64,000 nt of DNA, from positions 49,527 to 113,526 of the forward strand of contig NZ_JAAGLN010000004.1 in NCBI RefSeq assembly GCF_010548145.1. Direction: 5' to 3'. This document shows, piece after piece, positions 17,493-25,911 of this stretch. This DNA comes from Streptomyces sp. SID10853. Its GTDB lineage: Bacteria; Actinomycetota; Actinomycetes; Streptomycetales; Streptomycetaceae. The notes under the pieces were generated by a model. The model was not told where the DNA came from. It saw nothing but the letters and a program-made list of their open reading frames with translations, and made no database searches. Positions within the stretch are counted from its first letter, which is position 1. Each line of letters begins with the position of its first letter. A program made the position numbers and the translations under genes.

Positions 17493-19729
17493 CCAACTCT
17501 CCTTCGCAGTCGTGCCCGGAAACTCGCGCCGGAGAGGGCGCCGGGGCTTACCAGCGACAGGTCACCATCGTAGAAGTCCTTCACGACGCTGCCTGCGATA
17601 CTGAGGCCGAGGCCGATACCATCCGGCTTGTCACTGAAATAGGTGTCGAAGATCAGATCTTTGATCTCCGCACGCACTCCGGGCCCACTGTCGCTGACCG
17701 TGATATCCACCACGTCGGCTTTGCCCTCTTGGTTGCGCTCAGTTTCGATCAAGATCTCGCGGTCTGCCTCGCTGGGCATCGTTGACAACCAGTAGACCGC
17801 GTTATTGACGAGATTTAGCACGAGTGTCCTGATATCACCCGGCTCGGCCGTGACCGTTACGTCCTCTCCGCCGATTGTGACGGTCACACCGTACTTGGCG
17901 ATCTCAGATTCCAGTACGGATACAGCTGCAGAGATGCTCTGGTGAAGCGAGAGTTCTCGTGGCCGCCCACGCTGCCGACCACTGAGAGGTTCGATGCGAG
18001 TGAAGAGTCGGTCGATAGCCCTCTCCTGCGCAGTGAAATCCATGTGCAGTTCCCCGAGCGCGTCGGACAGGTCGGTGTCATGGACCTCGACCTTTCCCGT
18101 GATCTTCCTAAGTCGACGAAGGTCGAATGCGATGCGGGCCAGGGCGGTCCTACCCTCGTGGAGGACAACGTCGACAAGGGTGCCTAGTGTCGCGAGCCGG
18201 GAGAACTGGGAGATGATCTCCTGGACTTTTCGCACACCTTCGTTGATCGTCTCCGTGGCTTCCTCGATGGCTCGCCCCAGGACGACATCATCTGGATACC
18301 GCTCGCTGGCGACTTGCCGAAGAGGATCCAGGTTGAAACTCCGGAAGACTCCGTGACCTCGCCCTTCGGGAGGACTGACCAGGGGTTCGTCGGCCACTTC
18401 CACGGTGGACTCCGGACGGCGCAACTTGTAGCGCAGGATCTCGAGTTTCGAGATCGCCTGCACTATCACCATCTTCAGTTCCTCGTACTCCGGACTATCA
18501 ATCAGCCCTTCCCGGTGCGACCGGTCCTGGAGGCCCGGGTTCTCGTCCGCCGAGATATAGACGAATCCGGCAACCTGGTTATTGGACAGCCGCATGGTCG
18601 GGTTATTGACGCGTCGCTGGTCGAAACCAAGCCAGTCGTAGCCCGGTTCGCCGAAAGGCTGGACTCGGAACCCGTCCCGGTACAGCGCTACGCCGCTGTT
18701 GTCCCGGATCAGTTTCCGCACCTCGGTGAGGTTCTTCGACCCGGTATCAATATGGAAGAGCGGGTCCAGCGCCGACTTCTCCAGGTCCCATACGCGAAAG
18801 TCCAGCTTCAATGGTCCGCAGGAAGGTCTGTCCGAATCCTTCCGGATGTTCTCCTCGACGACCACCGCGGGTTCGCTCCCGCTGGAGTAGATGGCCAAGT
18901 GGGCATTACCGTCGGCATCCACTGTGCCGACGAGCCGATAGAGCGGGTGTGCCAGCGTTTCGCTCGCGGCGACAAAGCCATGGTGGTGACGAAGGGGACC
19001 ATCAGGGGTGTCTATGTAGATGGCAAACTCAGGCTGGTCCGGCACCGACAACTCAGCGGGAGGCGGCGGAGGCAGGAGCCGTGACAGGGAGCGCTTGAGG
19101 GCCTCAACGGCGTCAGGCCCCCAGGGCATCCGCAGCTTCTCAAGTCGGACTACGGTTCCGTGGCCAACCGACGCGTCGATCGATGCGGTCTGGAACCCCG
19201 TGACCACGTCAGCGAAGTTCCGCGCCGCCTCGCCACCCACCGCGAAGACGGACGGCAAGGCGGTGGACCAAGTGACCGGAACCTCGTCCAGGTAGGCGTC
19301 ACCCTGCGTGAAGTTTCCCCAGTTGATACGGAGGGTGACTTCTGGGTCGCTGACCCGTCGCGTCGTGATGGTGGTGACGTTGGCCAAGCGGGCGGCTGCG
19401 AACCGACCGATGCCCTTGGCCCCAAGCACACGCCGCACACCCGACTCGCTGCGGCGGTTCCGGTGCCTATGCGGAGTAGCGATCTCCATCCAGGTGCCAC
19501 GCACTGTGTCCGGGGACATGCCGTGCCCGTCGTCCCATACTTCGATCGAGCCATGCCCCTCCACGAGCGGCGGGTTAAAGCGGATCAGCACGAGGCTGGC
19601 ATCGGCGTCGTAGGAGTTCTTCACAAGTTCGGTGAGTGCCACCCGCTCGTTGCTGATCAGCTCCTCACCCAAGGTGCTCATCAGCCGCGCGCGCGGCCGG
19701 AGATACGCTTCCGTACCCTCCGAATCCAA
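17489..19729 (-). CDS. Dual-GHKL protein: Hsp90/MORC-like ATPase fused to histidine-kinase-like module
   Basis: A 746-residue protein with two GHKL ATPase modules. The N-terminal one (about 15-240) has ELVKNSYDADA (34-44), WDDGHGMS and GAKGIGRFAA, as in Hsp90/MutL/MORC proteins. The C-terminal one is histidine-kinase-like: an H-box-like VVLHEGRTALARI near residue 520, LVLNLVNNA, DSGPGV and GIGLGLSI near 700. There is no membrane segment, so it is cytoplasmic. It presumably senses something with the first module and phosphorylates the receiver protein made from the next gene. A TACAAT at 19785-19790 (read on the minus strand) could be its -10 box. Base composition is less GC-rich than in neighbouring regions. 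Confidence 0.8.
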   Translation of the reverse strand: MDSEGTEAYLRPRARLMSTLGEELISNERVALTELVKNSYDADASLVLIRFNPPLVEGHGSIEVWDDGHGMSPDTVRGTWMEIATPHRHRNRRSESGVRRVLGAKGIGRFAAARLANVTTITTRRVSDPEVTLRINWGNFTQGDAYLDEVPVTWSTALPSVFAVGGEAARNFADVVTGFQTASIDASVGHGTVVRLEKLRMPWGPDAVEALKRSLSRLLPPPPPAELSVPDQPEFAIYIDTPDGPLRHHHGFVAASETLAHPLYRLVGTVDADGNAHLAIYSSGSEPAVVVEENIRKDSDRPSCGPLKLDFRVWDLEKSALDPLFHIDTGSKNLTEVRKLIRDNSGVALYRDGFRVQPFGEPGYDWLGFDQRRVNNPTMRLSNNQVAGFVYISADENPGLQDRSHREGLIDSPEYEELKMVIVQAISKLEILRYKLRRPESTVEVADEPLVSPPEGRGHGVFRSFNLDPLRQVASERYPDDVVLGRAIEEATETINEGVRKVQEIISQFSRLATLGTLVDVVLHEGRTALARIAFDLRRLRKITGKVEVHDTDLSDALGELHMDFTAQERAIDRLFTRIEPLSGRQRGRPRELSLHQSISAAVSVLESEIAKYGVTVTIGGEDVTVTAEPGDIRTLVLNLVNNAVYWLSTMPSEADREILIETERNQEGKADVVDITVSDSGPGVRAEIKDLIFDTYFSDKPDGIGLGLSIAGSVVKDFYDGDLSLVSPGALSGASFRARLRRRVG

Positions 19730-20201
19730 CTGGGCCTCACTTTCGGTCCGTCACGGTCCAGCCTCAGCGTAGCCAGAGAGGTAGATTGTATCGACGTTGC
19801 GGATGACTGCCCGTGTGTGGCCGTGCGACCGAGGTCCCGTTACTCGGAAGTGGCCGAATCCCGCCCCTGAGTGGCTCCGACCAGGAAGAAGGTCACTCGG
19901 ATGTTCCCTCTGGTGAGCCGACCCATTGAGGCGTAGGGGGTGGAACGGGGCGCTTGTCCGCGAGGCCCGTGATCGAGCTGTCGGTGGCATCCCGTACGAT
20001 CGATCATTTCGAGGGGTGTCCCAGGAACATCACCTCGAAGACACAGAGTGCGGACCTCACCGATCATGAAGCCCACTGGTGAATCAAGCCAGGTGGATGC
20101 TGGGTGTTCGGGTGGCTCGACCTCGTCGAAGTTGTTGCTTCCGCGAGCGTGTCCGTGATCTCCTGGTGCTCGTTCGTCTCGTGCCTGTTGGAGGTTGTGC
20201 T

Positions 20202-22166
20202 GTGGAGAAGGGGAAGTACGGCGTACCCCTGGAGCGGAGCGACTACCTTCCGCTCGAACGGCACGAAGAGAGCTGCTCTCCGGAGGACTTCCGGAAATGG
20301 CTGAAGACCCACGGTAAGGGCCAGCGGCTCGCCGTCGACCTATTCTCCGGAGCCGGTGGTCTGAGCTACGGCGTGAAGCAGGCGGGTTGGACGGTCGCGG
20401 CTGCCGTCGACTTCGACGAGCGCGCTCTGGAGACCCATGCGGCGAACTTTCCCGGCATGAGTCTCCACATGGACCTCGGTAACCCTGACGAGCGTGACCA
20501 CTTGGTTGAGCTCCTGAAGACTGCTGACATCGACCTGATCGCAGGCGGGCCTCCCTGCCAGCCCTTCAGCCGCGCCGGACGCAGCAAGATCCGGGATCTT
20601 GTGACGAACCACAAGCGGGACCCGGAGGATCTTCGCAAGGAACTGTGGCGCGCCTACGTGGACGTTGTCACGCGTGTCAGGCCCCGGGCCATCCTCATGG
20701 AGAACGTGCCAGACATGGGGCTTGGAGACGACTTCTTCGTGGTGCGCACAATCGAGCAGCACTTGGAGGATCTTGGGTACGCCACACAGGTCCGCCTTGT
20801 CGACGCCTGGCACTACGGTGTTCCCCAGCACCGGAAGCGCCTGATCCTGCTCGCGAGGAACGACGTCGAGCGCTTCGACTGGCAGCCGAAGCAGGACGGC
20901 TTCACCAACCTCCGTGAGGCGATCGGTGACCTTCCCGGCCTCGATCCGCAGCCCAGGAAACGCGTCGGCGAACGAGAGATGGCCTACCGCATGCCAGAGG
21001 CTCCCTCAGCCTTTGTGGAGATGATGCGTAAGGGCGCCCCGGAGGGGCTTGTCTGGGACCACATGACGCGCCGGGTCCGAGACGACGACTGGAAGATCTT
21101 CTCCGAGCACATGGACTCCAAGACCCTGTACTCGGATATTCCGGAGGAGTTCCGTCGCTACAGTGCCGAGAACTTCACGGACAAGTACAAGAAGCTGGCC
21201 TGGGGCGAGCGCAGCCGTTCCATCACTGCGCATATCGCCAAGGACGGCTACTGGTACATCCATCCGGACGAACCCCGAACACTCACTGTGCGTGAGGCGG
21301 CCAGGGTGCAGACCTTCCCAGACTGGTTCCGGTTCGCCGGCACCCGTAGCGACGCCTTTCGGCAGATCGGGAACGCGGTACCACCACTGTTGGGCAAGGC
21401 GGCAGCCGAAGCACTGGCACCCGTGGAAGGCGTACAGGCACAGCTCGGAGGACTACAGCCGCATTGGCGGCAGGTCAGAGAGGAGCTAGTGGCCTGGGCC
21501 CGGGAGAGGCGGAACGGCGACGACTGGTGCCACCTCCCCGGCGAGCAGATGTCACAGCTCTCGGCGGCCGTGATTGCGCTTCTCTCCGGCGCCAAACCGT
21601 CGGCAGCCCAACTGGACGAGATCCTGAAGGACGTGAGATGGCGCAAGACCCTCACGTCCAAGGCGTTCCATAACCTCTTGGAAGCAGCCCCCTCCGAGAA
21701 GGTCAGGACACGACTGGAACGGCTTGCTCCCCTCGTCGGTGACACAGCTGCCTGGCAGGAGAGCAGGCGTCTTGAGATTCCCAAGCGCCTCGCTCTCAAG
21801 CCGGCGGAAGCATCTCTCTATCGCCTGCTGGTGGGCGAGGACCTCCTCTGGGTGGGCCAAGGGGCGCTGCGGGTTGCCGCACGTCTGAACGACAGCGACG
21901 CGGACCGTACGAACAGACTCAGTGACGGCCGGGTCAACCTGGTGAGGCTCGTGGGCGCCGGGGGCGAGGATGCACCGCTCCGCATGGCTGCGTTGCGTCT
22001 CATCAGCAGCACCGTCTGCAGCGCGCGTGAACCGATGTGCGCCGAATGCCCGCTGAGTAAACACTGCAAGCGGAAGTCCGATGCCTCAGACGTCTCAGTG
22101 ACCACAAACGGCAACAGGGCATCAGAGGTCAAAGAACGCGGAGATAGGAAGCGCCCTTCGGCGTAG
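20202..22166 (+). CDS. DNA cytosine-C5 methyltransferase fused to endonuclease-III-like Fe-S domain
   Basis: A 654-residue protein; the GTG at 20202 has GGAGG 7 bp upstream, although the frame is open from 20079. Residues about 43-405 form a C5 methyltransferase: DLFSGAGG (46-53), GGPPCQPFSR with catalytic Cys119, MENVPD, PQHRKRLILLA and QIGNAVPPLLG. Residues about 430-654 look like a HhH-GPD glycosylase of the EndoIII/MutY family, ending in a perfect C-x6-C-x2-C-x5-C cluster loop (Cys606, 613, 616, 622). The VDTHVLRV-like strand reads WVGQGALRV, so the catalytic Asp appears lost. It probably methylates the host DNA for the adjacent restriction genes. Confidence 0.85.
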   Translation: MEKGKYGVPLERSDYLPLERHEESCSPEDFRKWLKTHGKGQRLAVDLFSGAGGLSYGVKQAGWTVAAAVDFDERALETHAANFPGMSLHMDLGNPDERDHLVELLKTADIDLIAGGPPCQPFSRAGRSKIRDLVTNHKRDPEDLRKELWRAYVDVVTRVRPRAILMENVPDMGLGDDFFVVRTIEQHLEDLGYATQVRLVDAWHYGVPQHRKRLILLARNDVERFDWQPKQDGFTNLREAIGDLPGLDPQPRKRVGEREMAYRMPEAPSAFVEMMRKGAPEGLVWDHMTRRVRDDDWKIFSEHMDSKTLYSDIPEEFRRYSAENFTDKYKKLAWGERSRSITAHIAKDGYWYIHPDEPRTLTVREAARVQTFPDWFRFAGTRSDAFRQIGNAVPPLLGKAAAEALAPVEGVQAQLGGLQPHWRQVREELVAWARERRNGDDWCHLPGEQMSQLSAAVIALLSGAKPSAAQLDEILKDVRWRKTLTSKAFHNLLEAAPSEKVRTRLERLAPLVGDTAAWQESRRLEIPKRLALKPAEASLYRLLVGEDLLWVGQGALRVAARLNDSDADRTNRLSDGRVNLVRLVGAGGEDAPLRMAALRLISSTVCSAREPMCAECPLSKHCKRKSDASDVSVTTNGNRASEVKERGDRKRPSA

Positions 22167-22188
22167 GGGGCACGCTGGAAGAGGGCGT

Positions 22189-22635
22189 TCAGGAGGACTG
22201 CCCGATGCAAGCTGTGTACACCCTGCGCGCGGCCTGCTCGACATCGGTACGGATCTCGCACTCCCAGACGCGGACGACGGTCCACTCCTCTGACTCGGCC
22301 GCCATTGTGTTGCGGCGGTCCCGCTCTCTGTTGATCTCGATCTTCTCCCTCCACAGCGAGGCGTTCGGGCCTCGGAAGTCCTTGGGCCCGTGTACAGGGC
22401 AGCCGTGCCAGAAGCATCCGTCGACGAAGACGGCAACGCGGTACCTGGGCAGGACGAAGTCCGCTCTGCAGCGGGCCGCCACCCGGCGCTGAAGTCGGAA
22501 CCTCAGCCCGAGCCGATGCACGGCGCGGCGCAGAGCGACCTCCGGAGCGGTGTCACGTAAGCGCCGCCCGCGCAGGTGACCGCTCTTCTCGGTACTGACC
22601 CAACCGGTGCCCGCCGTGTCGTCTCCCGTTGCCAT
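22189..22635 (-). CDS. vsr: Vsr-type mismatch/nicking endonuclease
   Basis: A 148-residue member of the very-short-patch-repair endonuclease family. The order of motifs matches E. coli Vsr: RRLRDTAPEVALR, RADFVLPRYRVAVFVDG with the catalytic Asp59, then CFWHGCP (74-80) for zinc, and WREKIEINRERDRR. Vsr nicks at T:G mismatches left by deamination of 5-methylcytosine, and it is often encoded beside C5 methyltransferases. Here it converges on the methyltransferase gene with 22 bp between the stops. The ATG at 22635 is the first start that keeps only the family domain. Confidence 0.88.
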   Translation of the reverse strand: MATGDDTAGTGWVSTEKSGHLRGRRLRDTAPEVALRRAVHRLGLRFRLQRRVAARCRADFVLPRYRVAVFVDGCFWHGCPVHGPKDFRGPNASLWREKIEINRERDRRNTMAAESEEWTVVRVWECEIRTDVEQAARRVYTACIGQSS

Positions 22636-22692
22636 GTTCGTTGTCCCGCCGTCGGCCAATCTGGGCGAAGGGAGGGGTGCCACACTCTTCCC

Positions 22693-22880
22693 ATGCTTAG
22701 GGAACCATCTGAACTCCGGATCGACAGCCAGGCCGGATCGAACTCCACATGAGCCTGTTCGCGGAGGCAGGCATCGCGCCGGAGGCCGCGCTCATCGCGT
22801 TCAGTGACGGAGACGGACGGATCGTGCTCCGCCGCGCCGAGGACGCGATGAGGGACCTGATCGAGCGGGGGCAGCTCTGA
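22693..22880 (+). pseudogene. AbrB/MazE-like antitoxin gene broken by a 1-bp deletion
   Basis: Two short overlapping frames rebuild one small swapped-hairpin protein. Frame one from ATG 22693 gives LREPSELRIDSQ. The second frame gives GRIELHMSLFAEAGIAPEA and then SDGDGRIVLRRAEDAMRDL, to the stop at 22880. Adding one G in the GG run at 22731-22732 joins them as LRIDSQGRIELHMSLF, the AbrB signature, for about 62 residues. The gene is divergent from vsr. A 43-residue peptide from ATG 22749 could still be made but would lack the DNA-binding hairpin. No toxin gene is adjacent. Confidence 0.6.
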
Positions 22881-22898
22881 CCGTCGGTGGGGTGTCGT

Positions 22899-24908
22899 CT
22901 ACGCCCCGGGGGTGAACCCGAGGGACAGGGCCTCGCTGCGAGCGTGCAGGGCCTGCACCGCCTGCGGCTCGGGGACCTCTTGGTCGAGTTCGAGACGCCT
23001 TCCAACGTACTGGGCCAACTGACGCTGTGCGGGTACGAGGTTGTGGGTCTCCTTGGCCCACTGCTCGAGCGCGTACCACTCGTCCGCGGGGACCATCGTC
23101 ACCTCATCCCTGGCCCCCTCGTCTCCCTCGGTGCCGCCCGCCAGCGTCTCCTCGTCCAAGGGATGCTCGCGGAGCTCCGACTGCAGGTCGCGGGGGACGG
23201 TCCAGCGAACCCTGGAGACCGCGTCCCAACAGCTGGGCTTCTTGGCCCATTCGCCGACGTGGTTACCTTCGCGTGGATTGGTCACCACCGCCATGACCCG
23301 GGGACACAGATCGTCGATCGCGTCTTCGAGAGCCGGCGAGATCCGCTGTTCACGCCAGATCCGGTCGAGGTCGATGCGCCGGTCCGTGGCGAGGGACAGG
23401 CGTGCCACCGTGTAGGTCGTGATCATGCTCTTGTAACTGCCTGCCTCGTGGGTCGCCGCGATGCGGTCGACCGCTTTGAACAGAACAGCCATCGCGATCA
23501 CGCGTTGGCAGTACTGCACGTCGACGTGAGGGGGTGCCTCGTCGATGCGGACCATGAACGCCGCAAAATTCTTCTGCGCTCCACGACTGACCTGGAACGG
23601 AAGGTGGTTCCAAGAGTTGACGTACTTGGCGAGGTCCGCCTTCGTGAACTTCTGCCTCGTAGGGTTGAGCTTCTTGAAGGTGCGCTGCTTCGCAGGGGTC
23701 CGGGCCTTGGCCACCTCGTCGGTGTACTGGCCGCGTGCACGCTCGTAAAACCAGTGAGTCTCCTGACCGCTCCCGTCGGTCGCCGACGCCCAAAGGGATC
23801 GCGTGATCCGCTGGACGGCCACGTGGTACTCGTGGTTCGAACTGAAGTCGACCAGCGTCACCCGGTTCTGTGTGTTCGAGTACTCGGAGATCATCGGGAC
23901 GATCTCCGCGAGCCGCTCGGGGGACACCTCCGTCAGTTTCATCTGTACCGACACATGCGAGAGATCTGCCTTGTCGCGGCTCTGCGCGTAGTGCAGTGAC
24001 GCCGTCGTCTGGCCACCGTTCACCACTTGGATTCCGTGAACACGGGAAATGCCTGTCGGCTGTCCGTCCGGGCCGTGCACGAAGTCGACCTGCGAGGCGG
24101 TCGCCGTGATGCCGTTGTTGTACGCCAGGAACCTGCCGGGCGCACTCAGGAGCGTCTCCCTGATTCCCCGGTTCACCGAGCCACGGGCCTGCAGGAACGA
24201 CCGGACGTTGAGTTCGAGGAGTCGGGTGCCGTACTCCCCGTACAGCTCGGCCAGTCTCCGCCCCGGGATGACCGCCATGGCCACCGAGTGGTCCGACTCG
24301 CTGCTGGGCGCGGAGACGCACGGCAGCGGAGGTTCGAAGGAGACCACGATGGGCTCGCTGATGCTGCCGGACGTCGCATGGCGGTGCAGCCGCGCCAAGT
24401 CCCACACCTCGTGGGTCACGGGGAGACCGTCGAAGTCGGTGGGCGGAACCACGGTGCTGGTGCCGACACGGTTGCTGAGGAGGAAGAGCCGGATCCTCTG
24501 TACCTCGGTGAGGGCCTTCTCGACCGCCGCGCACATGTCGTAGACATCGAACGACTCGTCGATGTGCTGACGCAGCCCGTCCCGGCACCGTTTTACGAAC
24601 GTCAGCAGCCGCTTGAAGGCCGTCTCGGTCTGGCTCTTCGTGAGCTTGGACTCCGAGGGGCCCAGGGTGAAGTCCGTGACGAACAGGTCGAGGCACTCCC
24701 CGGACTCCCCGATGCCATATCCGTGGACCAGATGCCCTTGCGCCTTATGGTAAGCGGTGAAGGTGTTGGAAGCGATGCCCGCCTGCTCCAGGTCTTCGAA
24801 GACCCGTCGGGTGAACGCCTCCGAGGGGTTGGTTCCCTCAGCGTCGGCGGTCGCCTGGACATCTGCCACGAGATCGCGGGAGTACTCGGACAGGTCGAGC
24901 TCAGGCAT
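22899..24908 (-). CDS. AIPR (abortive infection phage resistance) domain protein
   Basis: A 669-residue protein, last gene of the four-gene defence operon. The AIPR core is clear in the middle: RGSVNRGIRETL, FLAYNNGITATA (about residue 262) and GIQVVNGGQTTASL (about 295), then EYSNTQNRV. AIPR proteins are linked to abortive infection and to MutL-Z1-AIPR defence loci; some are predicted to be nucleases or nucleic-acid binders. It overlaps the end of the DUF4420 gene by 8 bp. There are no membrane segments. Confidence 0.88.
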   Translation of the reverse strand: MPELDLSEYSRDLVADVQATADAEGTNPSEAFTRRVFEDLEQAGIASNTFTAYHKAQGHLVHGYGIGESGECLDLFVTDFTLGPSESKLTKSQTETAFKRLLTFVKRCRDGLRQHIDESFDVYDMCAAVEKALTEVQRIRLFLLSNRVGTSTVVPPTDFDGLPVTHEVWDLARLHRHATSGSISEPIVVSFEPPLPCVSAPSSESDHSVAMAVIPGRRLAELYGEYGTRLLELNVRSFLQARGSVNRGIRETLLSAPGRFLAYNNGITATASQVDFVHGPDGQPTGISRVHGIQVVNGGQTTASLHYAQSRDKADLSHVSVQMKLTEVSPERLAEIVPMISEYSNTQNRVTLVDFSSNHEYHVAVQRITRSLWASATDGSGQETHWFYERARGQYTDEVAKARTPAKQRTFKKLNPTRQKFTKADLAKYVNSWNHLPFQVSRGAQKNFAAFMVRIDEAPPHVDVQYCQRVIAMAVLFKAVDRIAATHEAGSYKSMITTYTVARLSLATDRRIDLDRIWREQRISPALEDAIDDLCPRVMAVVTNPREGNHVGEWAKKPSCWDAVSRVRWTVPRDLQSELREHPLDEETLAGGTEGDEGARDEVTMVPADEWYALEQWAKETHNLVPAQRQLAQYVGRRLELDQEVPEPQAVQALHARSEALSLGFTPGA

Positions 24909-25911
24909 GCAAGCCCCCGATCAGTTCGGTCACCTCGTCGGTCGTGGCGCGGTACTGATCCAGCCCCGAGGTACTCACGTGGTAAGTGCAGTCGCCGACA
25001 CCTGCGGCGAGATCCGCTTCAACAATTCTCGGAAAATCCCCCCGCACATGCCAGAAGTGCAGGTCGCGAAGGGTGTAGCGGGGCTCGTCGTACATGTCTC
25101 GCTGTCCGGGAAGGTATCCGGCTTGGACGAGACGCCCGTCGAACTGAGCCCGGTCAGCGGAGCTGGTGAGCCGCTCGCGTATCCGTTCGACCAGCCGGTT
25201 CAGACTCTCGCCCGATCCACCACGCCGTTCGTCGAGCATCGCCAGTGCCAGCAGCAGCGCGGGCGTGCCGGTGCCGTCCAGCTGCCGCTCGCTGGCGATA
25301 CGGATGCTACGCGGACGCCTGGCGGTGCTGGCCTTCGCCTCGATCGCCACCTCGGATAGCTGGAAGTCCTGGTTGGCTCCGCTCGGACCAGTCCACGCCT
25401 CCACGGCATCAGCCGGGTCGACGGCGGGCAGGACGTGCTCTCGGAGTACAAGGAGCTCGCCCACAAGGCCGCGGCGCGCCTCGGGAGCCAGGCCGTCCCT
25501 ACTTACGGAGCGAAGGAGGTCCTGCCACCGCTCGAACCTGTCCACGGCGGCGGTCAGGGCGGCAGCGGCCTCGGGGGCGTCCCTGACGGTGTCGGCAACG
25601 TCGGTGACGAGCGGGTTGAAAACCTCACGCAGTTCGTTCGCGGTCAGGACCACCTGGAGTTCGTACTCGAGCCGCGACACCGCGCTCAGGTTCATCTCCA
25701 GTCCGGCCGCACGCGGCAGCCGCCCCACCGAGCGCACGATGTGGTCCGCGGAGCGGGCGTCGGTCCTGAGGACCAACATGCGTTGGTGACCAGGGTGGGT
25801 GACGGACAGGAAGACGCCCAGAGGAGCGTTCGGGTGTAGCCGAAGCCGGGACCTACCGGGCGTGCTCTGGGGGGTCTCCAGGCCCCGCCACTCGGCCTCG
25901 GTGACGGTCAC
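24901..25911 (-). CDS. PD-(D/E)XK motif protein (DUF4420 family)
   Basis: A 336-residue predicted nuclease. The fold markers are GLVGELLVLREH (Glu152), then NQDFQLSEVAIEAKAS with Asp182, Glu191 and Lys193, giving the D-(x)n-E-x-K active site. Such proteins occur almost only beside Z1 and AIPR genes. It is translationally coupled on both sides (4 bp with Z1, 8 bp with AIPR), so it is made in step with its partners. It is probably the DNA-cleaving part of the system. Confidence 0.85.
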   Translation of the reverse strand: MTVTEAEWRGLETPQSTPGRSRLRLHPNAPLGVFLSVTHPGHQRMLVLRTDARSADHIVRSVGRLPRAAGLEMNLSAVSRLEYELQVVLTANELREVFNPLVTDVADTVRDAPEAAAALTAAVDRFERWQDLLRSVSRDGLAPEARRGLVGELLVLREHVLPAVDPADAVEAWTGPSGANQDFQLSEVAIEAKASTARRPRSIRIASERQLDGTGTPALLLALAMLDERRGGSGESLNRLVERIRERLTSSADRAQFDGRLVQAGYLPGQRDMYDEPRYTLRDLHFWHVRGDFPRIVEADLAAGVGDCTYHVSTSGLDQYRATTDEVTELIGGLHA

